From Caulobacter sp. S45 (GTDB taxonomy: Bacteria > Pseudomonadota > Alphaproteobacteria > Caulobacterales > Caulobacteraceae), in contig NZ_LMUL01000002.1 in NCBI RefSeq assembly GCF_009765965.1, forward strand, positions 24,557 through 88,556: 64,000 nt of DNA, in the 5' to 3' direction. The notes beneath the pieces were generated by a model, which was not told where the DNA came from, did not search any database, and saw only the letters and a program-made list of their open reading frames with translations. Positions 34,015-43,370 of the stretch are shown here, piece after piece (position 1 is the first letter of the stretch; each line of letters begins with the position of its first letter). Position numbers and translations under genes: made by a program.

Positions 34015-35153
34015 GCGACCTCGCGCGCCTGGACCGCCTCGCCCAGCAGGGGTTCGAAGATATGCTGGGCCAGGTGGCGCACGACGTGCACCGCCACCCC
34101 GTCGCCGGTCAAATGGTAGGCTTCGTTGTAGTTCTTCGGCAGCTTGTAGTCGTCGGGCAGGCCCATCAGCCGCGCAGTCTCGCGCGCGGAAATCAAGCGC
34201 GAGCGGATCTTCTTGCCGTCGATCACCAGAATCGTCTGGCGGCTCGACCCGCCGGCCGGGGTGCGCAGGCAACCGGACACATCGTCGAAACGAACCTCGG
34301 CGCGCTGCACCTTCACGCCGCGCTCGTTCAGGCGGGTCCGATTGTAGACGCCGCCGACCATGCGCCGTCCCGCACGTTGGGCGGAGGTGACCTTGGCCTT
34401 GTTGACCGGCGACATCTTGGCCAACAGGGCCTGGGTCTCGGCGGGCGTGTGCCAGGCGACGCTCAAGGGGTTGTCCTCGATCTCGTCGGCGAACGTGCGC
34501 AGCCGATGGCTTGGGGTCGGCAGGTTCCACCACAGCATCTTGTTGCGCAGCGCGGCCGGCAGGCTCGCGACGGCGCGGCAGAGCCCGCGGGTATGGAACG
34601 GCTCCAGCGGTTCAGGCGAGAGCAGGGCCGGGTCGATGGCGACGTCGGCCCGCACGCCGATGACAAAGAGGCGCGGACGCGACTGCGGCAAGAAGAGGTC
34701 GGCGTTGATGACGAGGGCGCCGCACCGGTAGCCCGCCTTGGCAAAGGTCCGGCAGATCGCCTCGAAATCCTTGCCGCCGTGCGATGTCAGGGTCCCGCAG
34801 ACATTCTCCAGGGCGACCATCTTGGGCGCGCGCCCATCGGCGCGAAGGGCGGCGATCACGTCCCAGAACGGATAGAAGGTCCCGGACCGTTCGCCCTTCA
34901 AGCCGGCCCCGACGCCGGCCAGCGACAGGTCCTGACAGGGGAAGGACCCCCAGACCAGGTCGGCCACACCCGGCAGGTCGCCCGCCGTGACCTTGCGGAT
35001 ATCGTCGACCTTCAGCTCGGCGGCGCCGAAGTTGGCCTGATAGGTCAGGCCCTTCTTGAAATCAAAGTCGTTGGCGAAGAGGCACGACCATTCGGGGCCG
35101 AGACCCATGCGCGCCATACCGCCGCCGGCAAAGAACTCGTAGAACTTACCCAT
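34011..35153 (-). CDS. DNA (cytosine-5) methyltransferase
   Basis: A 380-aa C5 methyltransferase: motif I KFYEFFAGGGMARMGLG, motif IV GSFPCQDLSLAG with the catalytic Cys, motif VI ALENVCG, motif VIII QSRPRLFVIG-like, and C-terminal LTGDGVAVHVVRHLAQHI (motif X region). It protects host and plasmid DNA from the overlapping GIY-YIG endonuclease, making a type II restriction-modification pair that also acts as a post-segregational stabiliser. It overlaps the RHH gene upstream by 8 bp. Confidence 0.92.
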   Translation of the reverse strand: MGKFYEFFAGGGMARMGLGPEWSCLFANDFDFKKGLTYQANFGAAELKVDDIRKVTAGDLPGVADLVWGSFPCQDLSLAGVGAGLKGERSGTFYPFWDVIAALRADGRAPKMVALENVCGTLTSHGGKDFEAICRTFAKAGYRCGALVINADLFLPQSRPRLFVIGVRADVAIDPALLSPEPLEPFHTRGLCRAVASLPAALRNKMLWWNLPTPSHRLRTFADEIEDNPLSVAWHTPAETQALLAKMSPVNKAKVTSAQRAGRRMVGGVYNRTRLNERGVKVQRAEVRFDDVSGCLRTPAGGSSRQTILVIDGKKIRSRLISARETARLMGLPDDYKLPKNYNEAYHLTGDGVAVHVVRHLAQHIFEPLLGEAVQAREVA

Positions 35154-35364
35154 GGACGCGGCGCCCTGTGACGTGGAGCGGTTGGCCCGAAGTGCCCTCT
35201 CGCGCGAGCTTTTCCTCCACGGCCTCGGTAATCCAGGTGTTGCGCGAGACGGCTCCGGGCCGGGTGGCCCGCATGGCGTCGATTTCCGCGAAAGTCTCGG
35301 CCGGCAGGCGCAGATTCAGGCGATCGAGGTTGCGGACGGTCGTAGCGTTCGAATCAGAGGACAT
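35146..35364 (-). CDS. Ribbon-helix-helix-like small protein
   Basis: A 72-aa protein: RNLDRLNLRLPAETFAEIDA forms a plausible RHH strand and first helix, and ISRNTWITEAVEEKL-like residues (SRNTWITEAVEEKLA) the second helix. Arc/CopG-type proteins of this size regulate promoters. It overlaps the methyltransferase start by 8 bp, so it is likely the control gene of the restriction operon. I chose the ATG at 35364; another at 35394 is possible. Confidence 0.68.
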   Translation of the reverse strand: MSSDSNATTVRNLDRLNLRLPAETFAEIDAMRATRPGAVSRNTWITEAVEEKLAREGTSGQPLHVTGRRVHG

Positions 35365-35432
35365 GGAGCCACTCTGGCGCCTCAGTGGCGCCACGTCGAG
35401 GCGAGGTTTCTGCTTTGTTCACCCCCCAGATT

Positions 35433-35690
35433 TTAAGCCACAGGTGGCCGGATCAGTCCGACAGTGAGGGCGATGGCGACCGCCTGGATCCTCGACCTGA
35501 CGCCGAGACGGCGGCACGCGACGGCCAAGTGGTCGTCGATGGTGCGGGCCGATAATCCGAGCCGACGGCCGATTTCGGCGGAGGCATGGCCTTCCGCCGC
35601 CAACTGCAAACACTCAAGTTGCCGCGCCGTGAGCAAGGCTGCCAGCGTCTCAGCGCTGGGATTGCCCGACAGGTCTCCGTGACCATCCAT
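35433..35690 (-). CDS. LuxR-type HTH-only regulator
   Basis: A protein of about 85 aa consisting almost wholly of a LuxR/FixJ HTH (TARQLECLQLAAEGHASAEI, LSARTIDDHLAVACRRLGVR). The HTH is closely similar to that of the LuxR gene at 32389, sharing RQLECL, SART-D-H, LGVR-RIQAVA. It lacks the ligand-binding domain. GTG/ATG starts further upstream (35738, 35732) are possible. It could dimerise with or compete against the full-length LuxR, or be a separate regulator. Confidence 0.75.
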   Translation of the reverse strand: MDGHGDLSGNPSAETLAALLTARQLECLQLAAEGHASAEIGRRLGLSARTIDDHLAVACRRLGVRSRIQAVAIALTVGLIRPPVA

Positions 35691-35838
35691 TCCGCTCAGA
35701 CCTTCACACCCGACCCTGGAAGAGGCGGGCATCGCCACTGCCGGCGTCGAATACGGACAGACCCGATGGGGCCGTGGGAGCTGGGGCGCCGCCGGGGTGC
35801 CGGGATCGCGGCAGCCGCGCGCGTCGGGGGAACGGGAT

Positions 35839-37239
35839 TCAACTCCAACCGCCGCCCAACGCCTTGTAGATCGCGACGATGTCGGTGTTGCTCGCAGTTT
35901 GCGCCTGCGTCAGGGCGTCTTCGCCCTGAAGTTGGACGCGCTCGGCGTCGAGGACCCGCAGGTAGTCGCTGCCACCCGCTTGGTAGCGCATCCGGGCCAG
36001 GTCGGCCGCCTTGCGGGCGCCATCAACCTCTTCGACGAGCTTGGAAAGCTCGGTCTGCCGCAGCTTGTAGTTGGTCAGGGCGTCTTGCAGGTCCTCGATC
36101 GCCCCCAAGACGGTCTTTTCATAGGCCAGCTGACTCTCGTGTCCCTTCGCCTTCTGCGCCCGAAGCTGCGCGAGCTGACTGCCGATGTCTAAGGCGGGCC
36201 AAGTGACGGCGGGGCTCACCGTCCAAGCCTGGCTATTCTTGGCGAACAGGTTCGAAACGTCGCCGGTGAGCAGGCCGACAAACCCTGTGACGGTCACACG
36301 CGGGAAGAGATCGGCCGTTGCCACGCCGGTCCGCGCCGTTTCGGCGGCGAGCCGGCGTTCCGCGGCGCGCACATCTGGACGTCGGCGCAAGAAGGTCGAG
36401 GCGTCTCCAATCGGCAGGGGCGTCACCCGCGGCGCGATCGTAACCGGCGCGGCCAGCTCAACATCCAGCGCGCCAGGCCGCTCACCCGTCAGGACCGCCA
36501 ACCGTTGGGCGGCTTGGGCGATCTGCGCGTCGAGGGCCGGGATCAGCGCCTCGACGGCCCCGAGTTGGGCCTTGGAGCTCTCGCGATCGGCCGGCTCCGC
36601 GTACCCCTCCTTGACCCGCAGGCTCGTGAGTTTGAGGGTCTCGCGCTCACTTTGCGCATTCTGTTCGACAACATTGCGCCGGGCCTGTGCGCCGCGAAGC
36701 TGCAGGTAGTTCATCGCCACTTCGGCGGCGACGGACACCTTGGCGCCGTCAAGATCCGCCTGCGCCGCCCCGGCTTCACGCGCCGCCGCGTCCACGCCGT
36801 GTCGGACACGACCGAACAGGTCAACCTCCCAGGCGGCGTCTAGACCAATGTCAGCCGACTCGATGTTGACCCGCCCGGGTGTAAGGCCAGGGATTTGCTC
36901 GTCGCTGCGGGTGTAGCCGGCGTTGCTGGTGATGTGCGGCAACAGCTCGAACTTGGAACTGGAGAACAACGCCCGCGCCTGGTCGACCCGAGCCACCGCC
37001 TGGCGAACGTCGAGATTCGACCCCAGGGCGCGTTCGATCAGGCTGTCCAGGACAGGGTCGCCGAAGCTGCGCCACCAGGTCGGTTCGGGAGACGTGTCGG
37101 ACTCCAAGGCCGGGTCGGTGTTTCGAACCGCCACGGCGGCGTCGACCGGAGGCTGATAATGGGGTCCCACGGCGCAACCGCTGAGCAGGATGCCGCCGGC
37201 CAGGCCGGCCAGCAGGCCGATATTCGCAGAACGGATCAT
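35839..37239 (-). CDS. RND efflux outer-membrane lipoprotein (NodT family)
   Basis: A 466-aa outer-membrane factor with a lipoprotein signal peptide (GLAGGILLSGCAVGPHYQPP, Cys22) and the two repeated OEP domains of TolC/OprM-type channels. NVVEQNAQSERETLKL and RRRPDVRAAERRLAAETART are conserved blocks. It completes the tripartite pump with the two preceding genes. The ATG overlaps the RND transporter stop by 4 bp. Confidence 0.93.
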   Translation of the reverse strand: MIRSANIGLLAGLAGGILLSGCAVGPHYQPPVDAAVAVRNTDPALESDTSPEPTWWRSFGDPVLDSLIERALGSNLDVRQAVARVDQARALFSSSKFELLPHITSNAGYTRSDEQIPGLTPGRVNIESADIGLDAAWEVDLFGRVRHGVDAAAREAGAAQADLDGAKVSVAAEVAMNYLQLRGAQARRNVVEQNAQSERETLKLTSLRVKEGYAEPADRESSKAQLGAVEALIPALDAQIAQAAQRLAVLTGERPGALDVELAAPVTIAPRVTPLPIGDASTFLRRRPDVRAAERRLAAETARTGVATADLFPRVTVTGFVGLLTGDVSNLFAKNSQAWTVSPAVTWPALDIGSQLAQLRAQKAKGHESQLAYEKTVLGAIEDLQDALTNYKLRQTELSKLVEEVDGARKAADLARMRYQAGGSDYLRVLDAERVQLQGEDALTQAQTASNTDIVAIYKALGGGWS

Positions 37240-40200
37240 GGCTGAACGCCCTCCGGCGGATGCGGGTCGGTGGAAACCTCGGTAGGCGCGCCGCCGCGAC
37301 GGGTCTTCAAGGGGCGCACGCCTGTCAGGCGGCGGATCGTCCAGTAGAAGATTGGCGTCAGCCCCAGGCCGAACAGGGTGACCCCGAGCATTCCGGAGAA
37401 CACCGCCACGCCCATGGCCCGACGCATCTCCGAGCCCGCCCCGGTCGCCAGCGCCAAGGGCAGAACCCCCATGATAAAGGCGAACGAGGTCATCAGGATC
37501 GGCCGAAGACGCAGTCGACAGGCGTCGAGAATAGCGGTGAGCAGGGGCTCCCCCGCGATCTCTCGCTCGCGAGCGAATTCCACGATCAGAATCGCGTTCT
37601 TACAGGCGAGGCCGACCAGGACGATCAGGCCGATCTGGGTGAAGACGTTATTGTCCGACCGCGTGGCCAGCACGCCAAGCAGCGCACAGAGCAAGCACAT
37701 CGGCACGATTAGGATAACCACGAGCGGCAAGGTCCAGCTCTCGTACTGGGCGACCAGTACGAGGAAGGCCAAGAGCACGCAGATCGGGAAGACGAACAGC
37801 GCCGTGTCGCCCGCCAGGATCTGCTGGTAGGTCAGGCCCGTCCATTCGTACCCCATGCCCTGCGGCAGGGTCTTGGCCGCGATCTCCTCAAGCGCCTTCT
37901 GCGCCTGGCCCGTCGAATAGCCCGGGCCGGGCAGGCCGTTGATCTCGGCCGTCAGATAGCCGTTGTAGTGCGAGGCGTGATCCGGTCCGGTCGACAGGTT
38001 GGTGGTGATGAAGGCGCCGAGCGGGATCATCTGACCAGCCGCGTTGCGGGTTTGGAGCCGCTCCACGTCTTCCGGCTGGAGCCTGTAGGCTTGGTCCGCC
38101 TGGACGTTGACCTGGTAGGTGCGTCCGAACCGGTTGAAGTCGTTGACGTAGAGCGAGCCGAGATAGACCTGCAGGGTCTCGAAGAGGTCCGTCAGCGACA
38201 CGCCCTCGACGCGCGCCTTTTCCCGGTCGATGTCGGCATGAACCTTCGGAACGCCGATCTGGTAGGAGGAGAAGACGCCGGCCAGGCGGGGATCTTTGGA
38301 AGCCGTGGCGATCAGGTCCTCGGTCGCCTTGTTGAGCGCCTCCGCCCCCAGTCCGGCGCGATCCTCGAGCTGCATCCTGAACCCGCCGATGGTGCCGATG
38401 CCCTGCACGGGCGGCGGGGGAAAGACCACGGCCTGGCCGCCCGGCAAGGCGGCGAATTTCTGGCTCAGGCTCTGGGTGATCTCGGCCGCCGACCGGCCCT
38501 TGGCATGGCGCAAGCTGAAGTCGTCGAGGATCACGAAAAAGGCGCCGGAACTCGGGTTGGCGACCAGTCCATCGATCGACAGACCGGGGAAGGCGAAGGT
38601 GTGCGCCACACCCGGCGTCTTCAGCGCGATCTCGTCCATTTGGTGCAGCACCGCGCGCGTCCGGTCGACCGTGGCCGAGCTTGGAAGTTGGACCATCCCC
38701 GCCAGGTAGAGCTTGTCCTGCGGCGGCACGAACCCCGAGGGCGCCTTGCTGAAGGCGAACAAGGTCAGTGCGATCAGTCCGGCATAGAGCACCAGCACGA
38801 CGGGCGAGCGGCGCACGCCGCGCTGAACAAGCCCGACATAACCGCCGCGGGCGCGGTCGAAGACGCGGTTGAAGGGATGGAACAGCCAGCCGAGGTAGCG
38901 ATCCATCGCCCGTTCCAGCCAGTCCTTGCGCGCATCGGCGGACTTCAGAAGGACCGCGGCCAGGGCCGGCGACAGGGTCAGGGAGTTGAACGCCGAGATC
39001 ACCGTGGAGATGGCGATGGTCAGGGCGAACTGGCGATAGAACTGCCCGGTCAGGCCGGTGATGAAGGCGGTGGGCACGAACACCGCGCACAGTACCAGGG
39101 CGGTGGAGACGATCGGTCCGGTGACCTCCTTCATGGCGTTACGCGCCGCCTCGAAAGGCGGATGACCCAGCTCGATGTTCCGTTGCACGTTCTCGACGAC
39201 CACGATGGCGTCGTCGACCACGATGCCGATCGCCAGGACCAGGCCGAACAGGGTCAGGGCGTTGAAGCCGAAGCCCAAGGCCATCATGACCGCGAAGGTG
39301 CCGACCAGGCTGACCGGGACCGCGATCAGCGGGATCAGCGACGCTCGCCAGCTTTGCAGGAACACCACCACGACGAGGACGACGAGCAGAATCGCCTCGA
39401 AGAGGGTGTGGACGACCGCGTCGATCGATTCCTGCACGTAGCCCGTGGTGTCGTAGTTGGTGTGAACGTGGACGCCCTGCGGGAAGTCCTTGGACAGCTC
39501 GGCAAGGGTCTTCTTGACCTCCCGCTCCATCTGCAGGGCGTTGGTGCCCGGCCGAAGGAAAATGCCCATGGCCACGGCGGGCTTGTCATCCAGCAACGCC
39601 TGCACGCCGTAGCCATCGGAGCCGAGCTCCACCCTGGCCACATCGCGCAAGTGGGTCACGCGCCCTTCGTCGTCCGTGCGCAGGACGATCTCGCTGAACT
39701 GGTCTTCAGTCGTCAGGCGGCCGGTGGCGTTGAGGGACATTTGGAAGGCGGCCTTGCCGGCCGTCGGCGACGCGCCAACATTGCCGGCGGCCACCTGGAC
39801 GTTCTGCTCACGCAGCGCCTTGACCACATCGCCCGCGGTCATGCCCGTGGCGGCGAGCTTGTCCGGGTCGAGCCAGATCCGCATCGAATAGGGGCCCGCC
39901 CCCAGCTGCTGGATCTCGCCAACGCCGTAGTCGCGCGCCAGAGCGTCCTTGATGTGCAGCTGGGCGTAGCTCGACAGGTAGAGCATGTCGTAGCGGGGCA
40001 GGTCGGAGGTCAGATGGACCACCATGATCAGGTCCGGGGAGGCCTTGTTGGTGGTGACCCCCACCTTCTGCACCTCCGGCGGCAGCCGTGAGAGCACCTG
40101 CGCCACGCGGTTCTGCACCAACACCTGCGCCTGGTCGGGATTGGTCCCGAGCGCGAACGTGATGGTCAGAGTCATCACGCCATCGGCGGTCGACTGGGAG

Positions 40201-40442
40201 GATTGGTAGAGCATCCCCTCGACGCCATTGATGGCCTGCTCAAGCGGAGCGGCGACGGTTTCGGCGATTTCCGACACGTCCGCGCCGGCGTAGGCGGTGC
40301 GGACCACGACGGTCGGGGGCACAACCTCGGGATATTCGCTGACGGGCAACAGCGGCAGGCAGACCAGACCCGCGAGGACGATGATTAGCGACAGCACGCC
40401 CGCGAAACGGGGGCGGCTCAGGAAGAATCCGGAGATGTTCAC
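37236..40442 (-). CDS. RND multidrug efflux transporter (HAE-1 type)
   Basis: A 1068-aa inner-membrane RND pump. It begins at a GTG in a GTGA overlap with the adaptor gene: NISGFFLSRPRFAGVLSLII. GIVVDDAIVVVENVQRNIE holds the proton-relay Asp pair in helix 4, and VGLACKNAILIVEFAREREI the conserved Lys. The two large periplasmic loops and length are standard for AcrB/MexB/CmeB-type hydrophobe and amphiphile exporters. Substrate is not predictable. The operon is preceded by the CGGAGT-type motif shared with the alkylation-repair genes. Confidence 0.95.
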   Translation of the reverse strand: MNISGFFLSRPRFAGVLSLIIVLAGLVCLPLLPVSEYPEVVPPTVVVRTAYAGADVSEIAETVAAPLEQAINGVEGMLYQSSQSTADGVMTLTITFALGTNPDQAQVLVQNRVAQVLSRLPPEVQKVGVTTNKASPDLIMVVHLTSDLPRYDMLYLSSYAQLHIKDALARDYGVGEIQQLGAGPYSMRIWLDPDKLAATGMTAGDVVKALREQNVQVAAGNVGASPTAGKAAFQMSLNATGRLTTEDQFSEIVLRTDDEGRVTHLRDVARVELGSDGYGVQALLDDKPAVAMGIFLRPGTNALQMEREVKKTLAELSKDFPQGVHVHTNYDTTGYVQESIDAVVHTLFEAILLVVLVVVVFLQSWRASLIPLIAVPVSLVGTFAVMMALGFGFNALTLFGLVLAIGIVVDDAIVVVENVQRNIELGHPPFEAARNAMKEVTGPIVSTALVLCAVFVPTAFITGLTGQFYRQFALTIAISTVISAFNSLTLSPALAAVLLKSADARKDWLERAMDRYLGWLFHPFNRVFDRARGGYVGLVQRGVRRSPVVLVLYAGLIALTLFAFSKAPSGFVPPQDKLYLAGMVQLPSSATVDRTRAVLHQMDEIALKTPGVAHTFAFPGLSIDGLVANPSSGAFFVILDDFSLRHAKGRSAAEITQSLSQKFAALPGGQAVVFPPPPVQGIGTIGGFRMQLEDRAGLGAEALNKATEDLIATASKDPRLAGVFSSYQIGVPKVHADIDREKARVEGVSLTDLFETLQVYLGSLYVNDFNRFGRTYQVNVQADQAYRLQPEDVERLQTRNAAGQMIPLGAFITTNLSTGPDHASHYNGYLTAEINGLPGPGYSTGQAQKALEEIAAKTLPQGMGYEWTGLTYQQILAGDTALFVFPICVLLAFLVLVAQYESWTLPLVVILIVPMCLLCALLGVLATRSDNNVFTQIGLIVLVGLACKNAILIVEFAREREIAGEPLLTAILDACRLRLRPILMTSFAFIMGVLPLALATGAGSEMRRAMGVAVFSGMLGVTLFGLGLTPIFYWTIRRLTGVRPLKTRRGGAPTEVSTDPHPPEGVQP

Positions 40443-41623
40443 TTGGCGCGTCCTTGCGAGGGGGCGCCGGCCGATCCGTCACTGGCGGGACCGAGCGCGG
40501 CTTCCGCTTCGGTCGAGATCGTCAGTTCGGTGCGCTTGGGGGTGACCGGATCGCCCGGCTTTACCTTGTTGAGGCCCTCGACGACGATCAGCTCACCGGG
40601 CTTTAGACCGTCGGTGATGACCCGCAGGTCGGCGACCGCCGGCCCGAGAGTCACCGCCCGGTACTGAACGTGATTGGTTTGGTCGAGCACCAGGACGAAG
40701 CGCTTTCCAAGGTCGGTTCCGAGTGCTTCCTCCGGCACCAGGGCCTGGGGCGAGGCCGTGGAGCTGACGACCCGCACACGGGCGAATAGGCCGGGGGTCA
40801 AGAGCCCTCCCGCGTCATCGAACACCGCGCGGGCGCCGATCGTGCCGCTCTTGGGATCGACCGTATTGTCGAGGAAGCGCAGGGCGCCGCGATGGGGGAA
40901 GCCCTTCTCGGTCATAAGACCCATGAAGACCGGCGACCCCGCCCCCCGCTGGGACGCGACATAGCGAAGGTAGGCATGTTCGTCGGCGTAGAAGGTGGCG
41001 TAGATCGGCCCGTCGGAGACGACCGTGGTCAGGAGGCTCGAGGAGTCCACCAGGTTGCCGCGCGTGATCAGCGCCTTGGACACGCGCCCGTCGATCGGGG
41101 AGGCGACCCGTGTGAAGGACAGGTTGAGCTTGGCGGTATCCAGGGCGGCGCTGGCCGCCGTTACATTGGCCTCGGCCGTTTGCGCAGTAGCGTCCAGGCG
41201 CTCGAACTCGTTGGTGGCGATGGCGTTCTCGCCCAGAAGCCGCTTCGCGCGGTCCGCGTCCGACCGCGCCAACCTCGCCTGAGCGCGGGCGGCGAGGAGC
41301 TGAGCGGCCAGACGTTTGACCTCCGCTTCGTAGGGACGAGGGTCGATCTGGACAAGAAGCTCGCCCTTGTGAACGTGCGCCCCTTCCGGGAAGTTGGCGC
41401 TGTCGATGGCGCCGCTGACGCGAGGGCGAACATCAACACTCTGGATCGGCTGCAGGCGCGCTGTGAAATCGTCCCAAGAGCGCAAGGTCCGCGTGGCGAC
41501 CGGCGCGACGGAGACGCCTGCCGGCGGCGGCGCGGGCGGCGGAGCGGCGCCGCAGGCGCTGAGCAGCAGGGTCAGAGGGGCGAGGCCGAAGGCCGCGCGG
41601 GTCAGTGCTGGATGTAGCTGCAT
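40439..41623 (-). CDS. RND efflux periplasmic adaptor lipoprotein
   Basis: A 394-aa membrane-fusion protein. From the ATG at 41623 it has a lipoprotein signal peptide (AFGLAPLTLLLSAC, lipid-carrying Cys24). Lipoyl half-motifs (IDSANFPEGAHVHKGELLVQ and LSFTRVASPIDGRVSKALIT) flank an alpha-helical hairpin, then come the beta-barrel and membrane-proximal domains. It couples the RND pump to the outer-membrane channel. Longer starts (ATG 41653, TTG 41659) would bury the signal peptide and are less likely. Confidence 0.93.
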   Translation of the reverse strand: MQLHPALTRAAFGLAPLTLLLSACGAAPPPAPPPAGVSVAPVATRTLRSWDDFTARLQPIQSVDVRPRVSGAIDSANFPEGAHVHKGELLVQIDPRPYEAEVKRLAAQLLAARAQARLARSDADRAKRLLGENAIATNEFERLDATAQTAEANVTAASAALDTAKLNLSFTRVASPIDGRVSKALITRGNLVDSSSLLTTVVSDGPIYATFYADEHAYLRYVASQRGAGSPVFMGLMTEKGFPHRGALRFLDNTVDPKSGTIGARAVFDDAGGLLTPGLFARVRVVSSTASPQALVPEEALGTDLGKRFVLVLDQTNHVQYRAVTLGPAVADLRVITDGLKPGELIVVEGLNKVKPGDPVTPKRTELTISTEAEAALGPASDGSAGAPSQGRAK

Positions 41624-41675
41624 TTGGCGGCCCTTCTTGGCGTACTGGGTCATTGCCAAGCTCGGAGGTTCGGAA

Positions 41676-41699
41676 AACTCCGATCCTGACTTTCAAACC
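41676..41699 (-). promoter_or_regulatory. Ada-box-like motif, RND operon promoter
   Basis: The minus strand reads GGTTTGAAAGTCAGGATC then GGAGTT: the shared TGAAAG(C/T).A block with CGGAGT at the same spacing as at ada. It ends 52 nt before the adaptor start codon. Compared with the ada copy it has G for A at position 2 and TC for CA in the GCAA half. Confidence 0.55.
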
Positions 41700-41703
41700 C
41701 AAG

Positions 41704-42255
41704 TCAGTGGTGCGTGGTGGACGACCGGCCGCCGGTGGCCTGGGGCGGCTCAGCAAACCGATCGGTGAAGGCGGGCTCGGTCACGGATGGGACCGGATGG
41801 CCATCGAGGGCCAAACGCCGCTGACGGATGTCGGCCAGCACATTGATGCTCGACAGCGCCCTGCGCAGGGCGGTGCTTGAGGTCGAGACGGTGTAGGGGA
41901 AATAGACGACCTCGACGCCGACCTGCGCGAAGGCCCGTTCCAGGCGCAAACCCTTCTCCGTGCCCTTCCAGTCGTCGCCCTTAAAGAAGACGTCGAATTG
42001 AAGCTCACGCCAGATGGCCAGCTTGTCGGCGAGAACTGCGGGGTGGGCTTCGTCGACGCATCGGATGTTGCGAACGATCTCAAGCCGTTCAGCCAAGGGC
42101 ACGACCGGGTCGACGCCCTTCAGAGATCGCAAAAGCTCGTCACTGACGACCCCGGCGATCAGTACATCGCACCGCTCCTTGGCACGCTTCAATAAGTTTA
42201 GATGTCCGACGTGGAATAGATCGAATGCACCTGAAGCATATCCAACCGTAGACAT
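41704..42255 (-). CDS. Cytidylyltransferase-family protein
   Basis: A 183-aa nucleotidyltransferase of the TagD/RfaE C-terminal type: GYASGAFDLFHVGHLNLLKR contains the HVGH (HxGH) signature, FFKGDDWKGTEKG the substrate region, and TVSTSSTALRR the RTxGxSTT-like motif. Such enzymes activate glycerol-3-phosphate or phosphosugars with CTP or ATP. It ends in a disordered tail. It lies directly upstream of the RND operon, separated by the Ada-box-like motif, so it is probably a separate unit with its own GGGGAAA ribosome-binding site. Confidence 0.82.
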   Translation of the reverse strand: MSTVGYASGAFDLFHVGHLNLLKRAKERCDVLIAGVVSDELLRSLKGVDPVVPLAERLEIVRNIRCVDEAHPAVLADKLAIWRELQFDVFFKGDDWKGTEKGLRLERAFAQVGVEVVYFPYTVSTSSTALRRALSSINVLADIRQRRLALDGHPVPSVTEPAFTDRFAEPPQATGGRSSTTHH

Positions 42256-42370
42256 TTTGATTTCCCCTACAGTGGAGTTGCCACTTGGTCAGGTAAATCT
42301 AGGCCTTCTGTCAGATCAATCGCTCCGGTTCTTGCTCCCGTATCAAATTGTCTTCGCGACTATCAAGAGG

Positions 42371-42601
42371 CTAGTTCAGGCGCGTGATCGTTGACGCGCC
42401 GAGGAGAAAGATCTCCCCGGTTAAGAACCGCACTTCGATTTCGCCGTTTTCGAGCGGCGACAGGCTGGCCTGACCGGCTTCCGCCAATTGGCTGAGGAAA
42501 GCGAAAATCTCGACCTTGGCCAAGTCTTCCGGGTGGGCGCTGGCTGTCCCGCAGGCTTCGATGCGGGGGTCTCTCTCGGGATTGGTCGCGCTGGCGGACA
42601 T
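42371..42601 (-). CDS. Small hypothetical protein
   Basis: A 76-aa protein from the ATG at 42601 (MSASATNPERDPRIEACG...). The second half, LENGEIEVRFLTGEIFLLGA, looks like a small beta-rich fold. No family recognised. The region between it and the preceding gene is Arg/Pro-rich and probably leader. An Ada-box-like motif with standard internal spacing lies 117 nt upstream at 42719-42742. Confidence 0.5.
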   Translation of the reverse strand: MSASATNPERDPRIEACGTASAHPEDLAKVEIFAFLSQLAEAGQASLSPLENGEIEVRFLTGEIFLLGASTITRLN

Positions 42602-42718
42602 GATAGCGGGCCTCGCTGGCCTGGGCTGAACCAGCCTCGGGCGTCGGCGCCAGGGCCGCTGACGGCGGGTCCTGGCGAATGGGAACGGCTCGATCAAAAC
42701 ACGTCTGCCTTCGGATCG

Positions 42719-42742
42719 AACTCCGGAAGTTGCGTTCAAACC
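42719..42742 (-). promoter_or_regulatory. Ada-box-like motif upstream of the 76-aa gene
   Basis: The minus strand reads GGTTTGAACGCAACTTC then CGGAGTT, with spacing identical to the ada copy. It overlaps the 3' end of the preceding gene. The distance to the next start (117 nt) is longer than the usual 50-60 nt. Confidence 0.45.
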
Positions 42743-43368
42743 GGCTTGGTCTGCGGCTCCAGCGAGGGATAAAGAACCGCACGGTAGCCGGCGCGAAGCG
42801 CGCCAAGCGTCGATGGCGGCGTCACCAGGCCGTCGATCGGGACATTCGTCTTAGCTGGTGCATAGCCGTCGGCGCTCCAGGCAAACGGCCGACCGCCGGA
42901 GACGACGAATGCGGTTCCATCAGCGGCGAAGACGGCGCCGTCCGGAAGATCGTCCATGTCGCCGGAGTAGGGATGCAGTCGCTTGGCTCTGCCGACCAGC
43001 CGCTCGCCGTGCAGGACGCCGTCCATGTGGCCGACCATCGGCGCGGGCCCGCCCGTGAAGCGCGCCCAGGCGGCCTGGAAGGCCAGCGCCGCCTCGCGTC
43101 GGCAGAGAAAACAGGGTCGATGCCCGGCGGCGAGCGCGACGGCTTCATCCAGGAAGAACAATTCGGTCCAACTGCGCGTGGCCATCGGGTCGCGATGGGC
43201 GTCCTTGTAGGAACAGCTGCAGATGATCCACGCCTTGGTGGCCCAGCGCTTGGGCAACAAGGTCTTGGTGGCGGGATCGTGGATGATGCCGCGATTTCCC
43301 GTGAAGAGGCCCCGTTGCGCAATCGCGACAACCTCGCCAAAGGGCGTGACTCGATTTTGCAGGCTCAT
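42736..43368 (-). CDS. Conserved hypothetical protein, Cys-rich
   Basis: A 210-aa protein starting MSLQNRVTPFGEVVAIAQRG, with GNRGIIHD, a CSCSYKD...H cluster and GHRPCFLCRREAALAF, a plausible zinc-binding CxC/CxxC arrangement. I recall similar uncharacterised alphaproteobacterial proteins but no function. It starts 2 bp after the CDP-alcohol phosphatidyltransferase gene and is clearly co-transcribed with it. Confidence 0.7.
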   Translation of the reverse strand: MSLQNRVTPFGEVVAIAQRGLFTGNRGIIHDPATKTLLPKRWATKAWIICSCSYKDAHRDPMATRSWTELFFLDEAVALAAGHRPCFLCRREAALAFQAAWARFTGGPAPMVGHMDGVLHGERLVGRAKRLHPYSGDMDDLPDGAVFAADGTAFVVSGGRPFAWSADGYAPAKTNVPIDGLVTPPSTLGALRAGYRAVLYPSLEPQTKPV

Positions 43369-43370
43369 GA

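Noticed and set aside
34011..35153. The C5 methyltransferase as an orphan Dcm
   Set aside because: The 4-bp coupled GIY-YIG nuclease with Eco29kI-like spacing makes a restriction-modification pair more likely.
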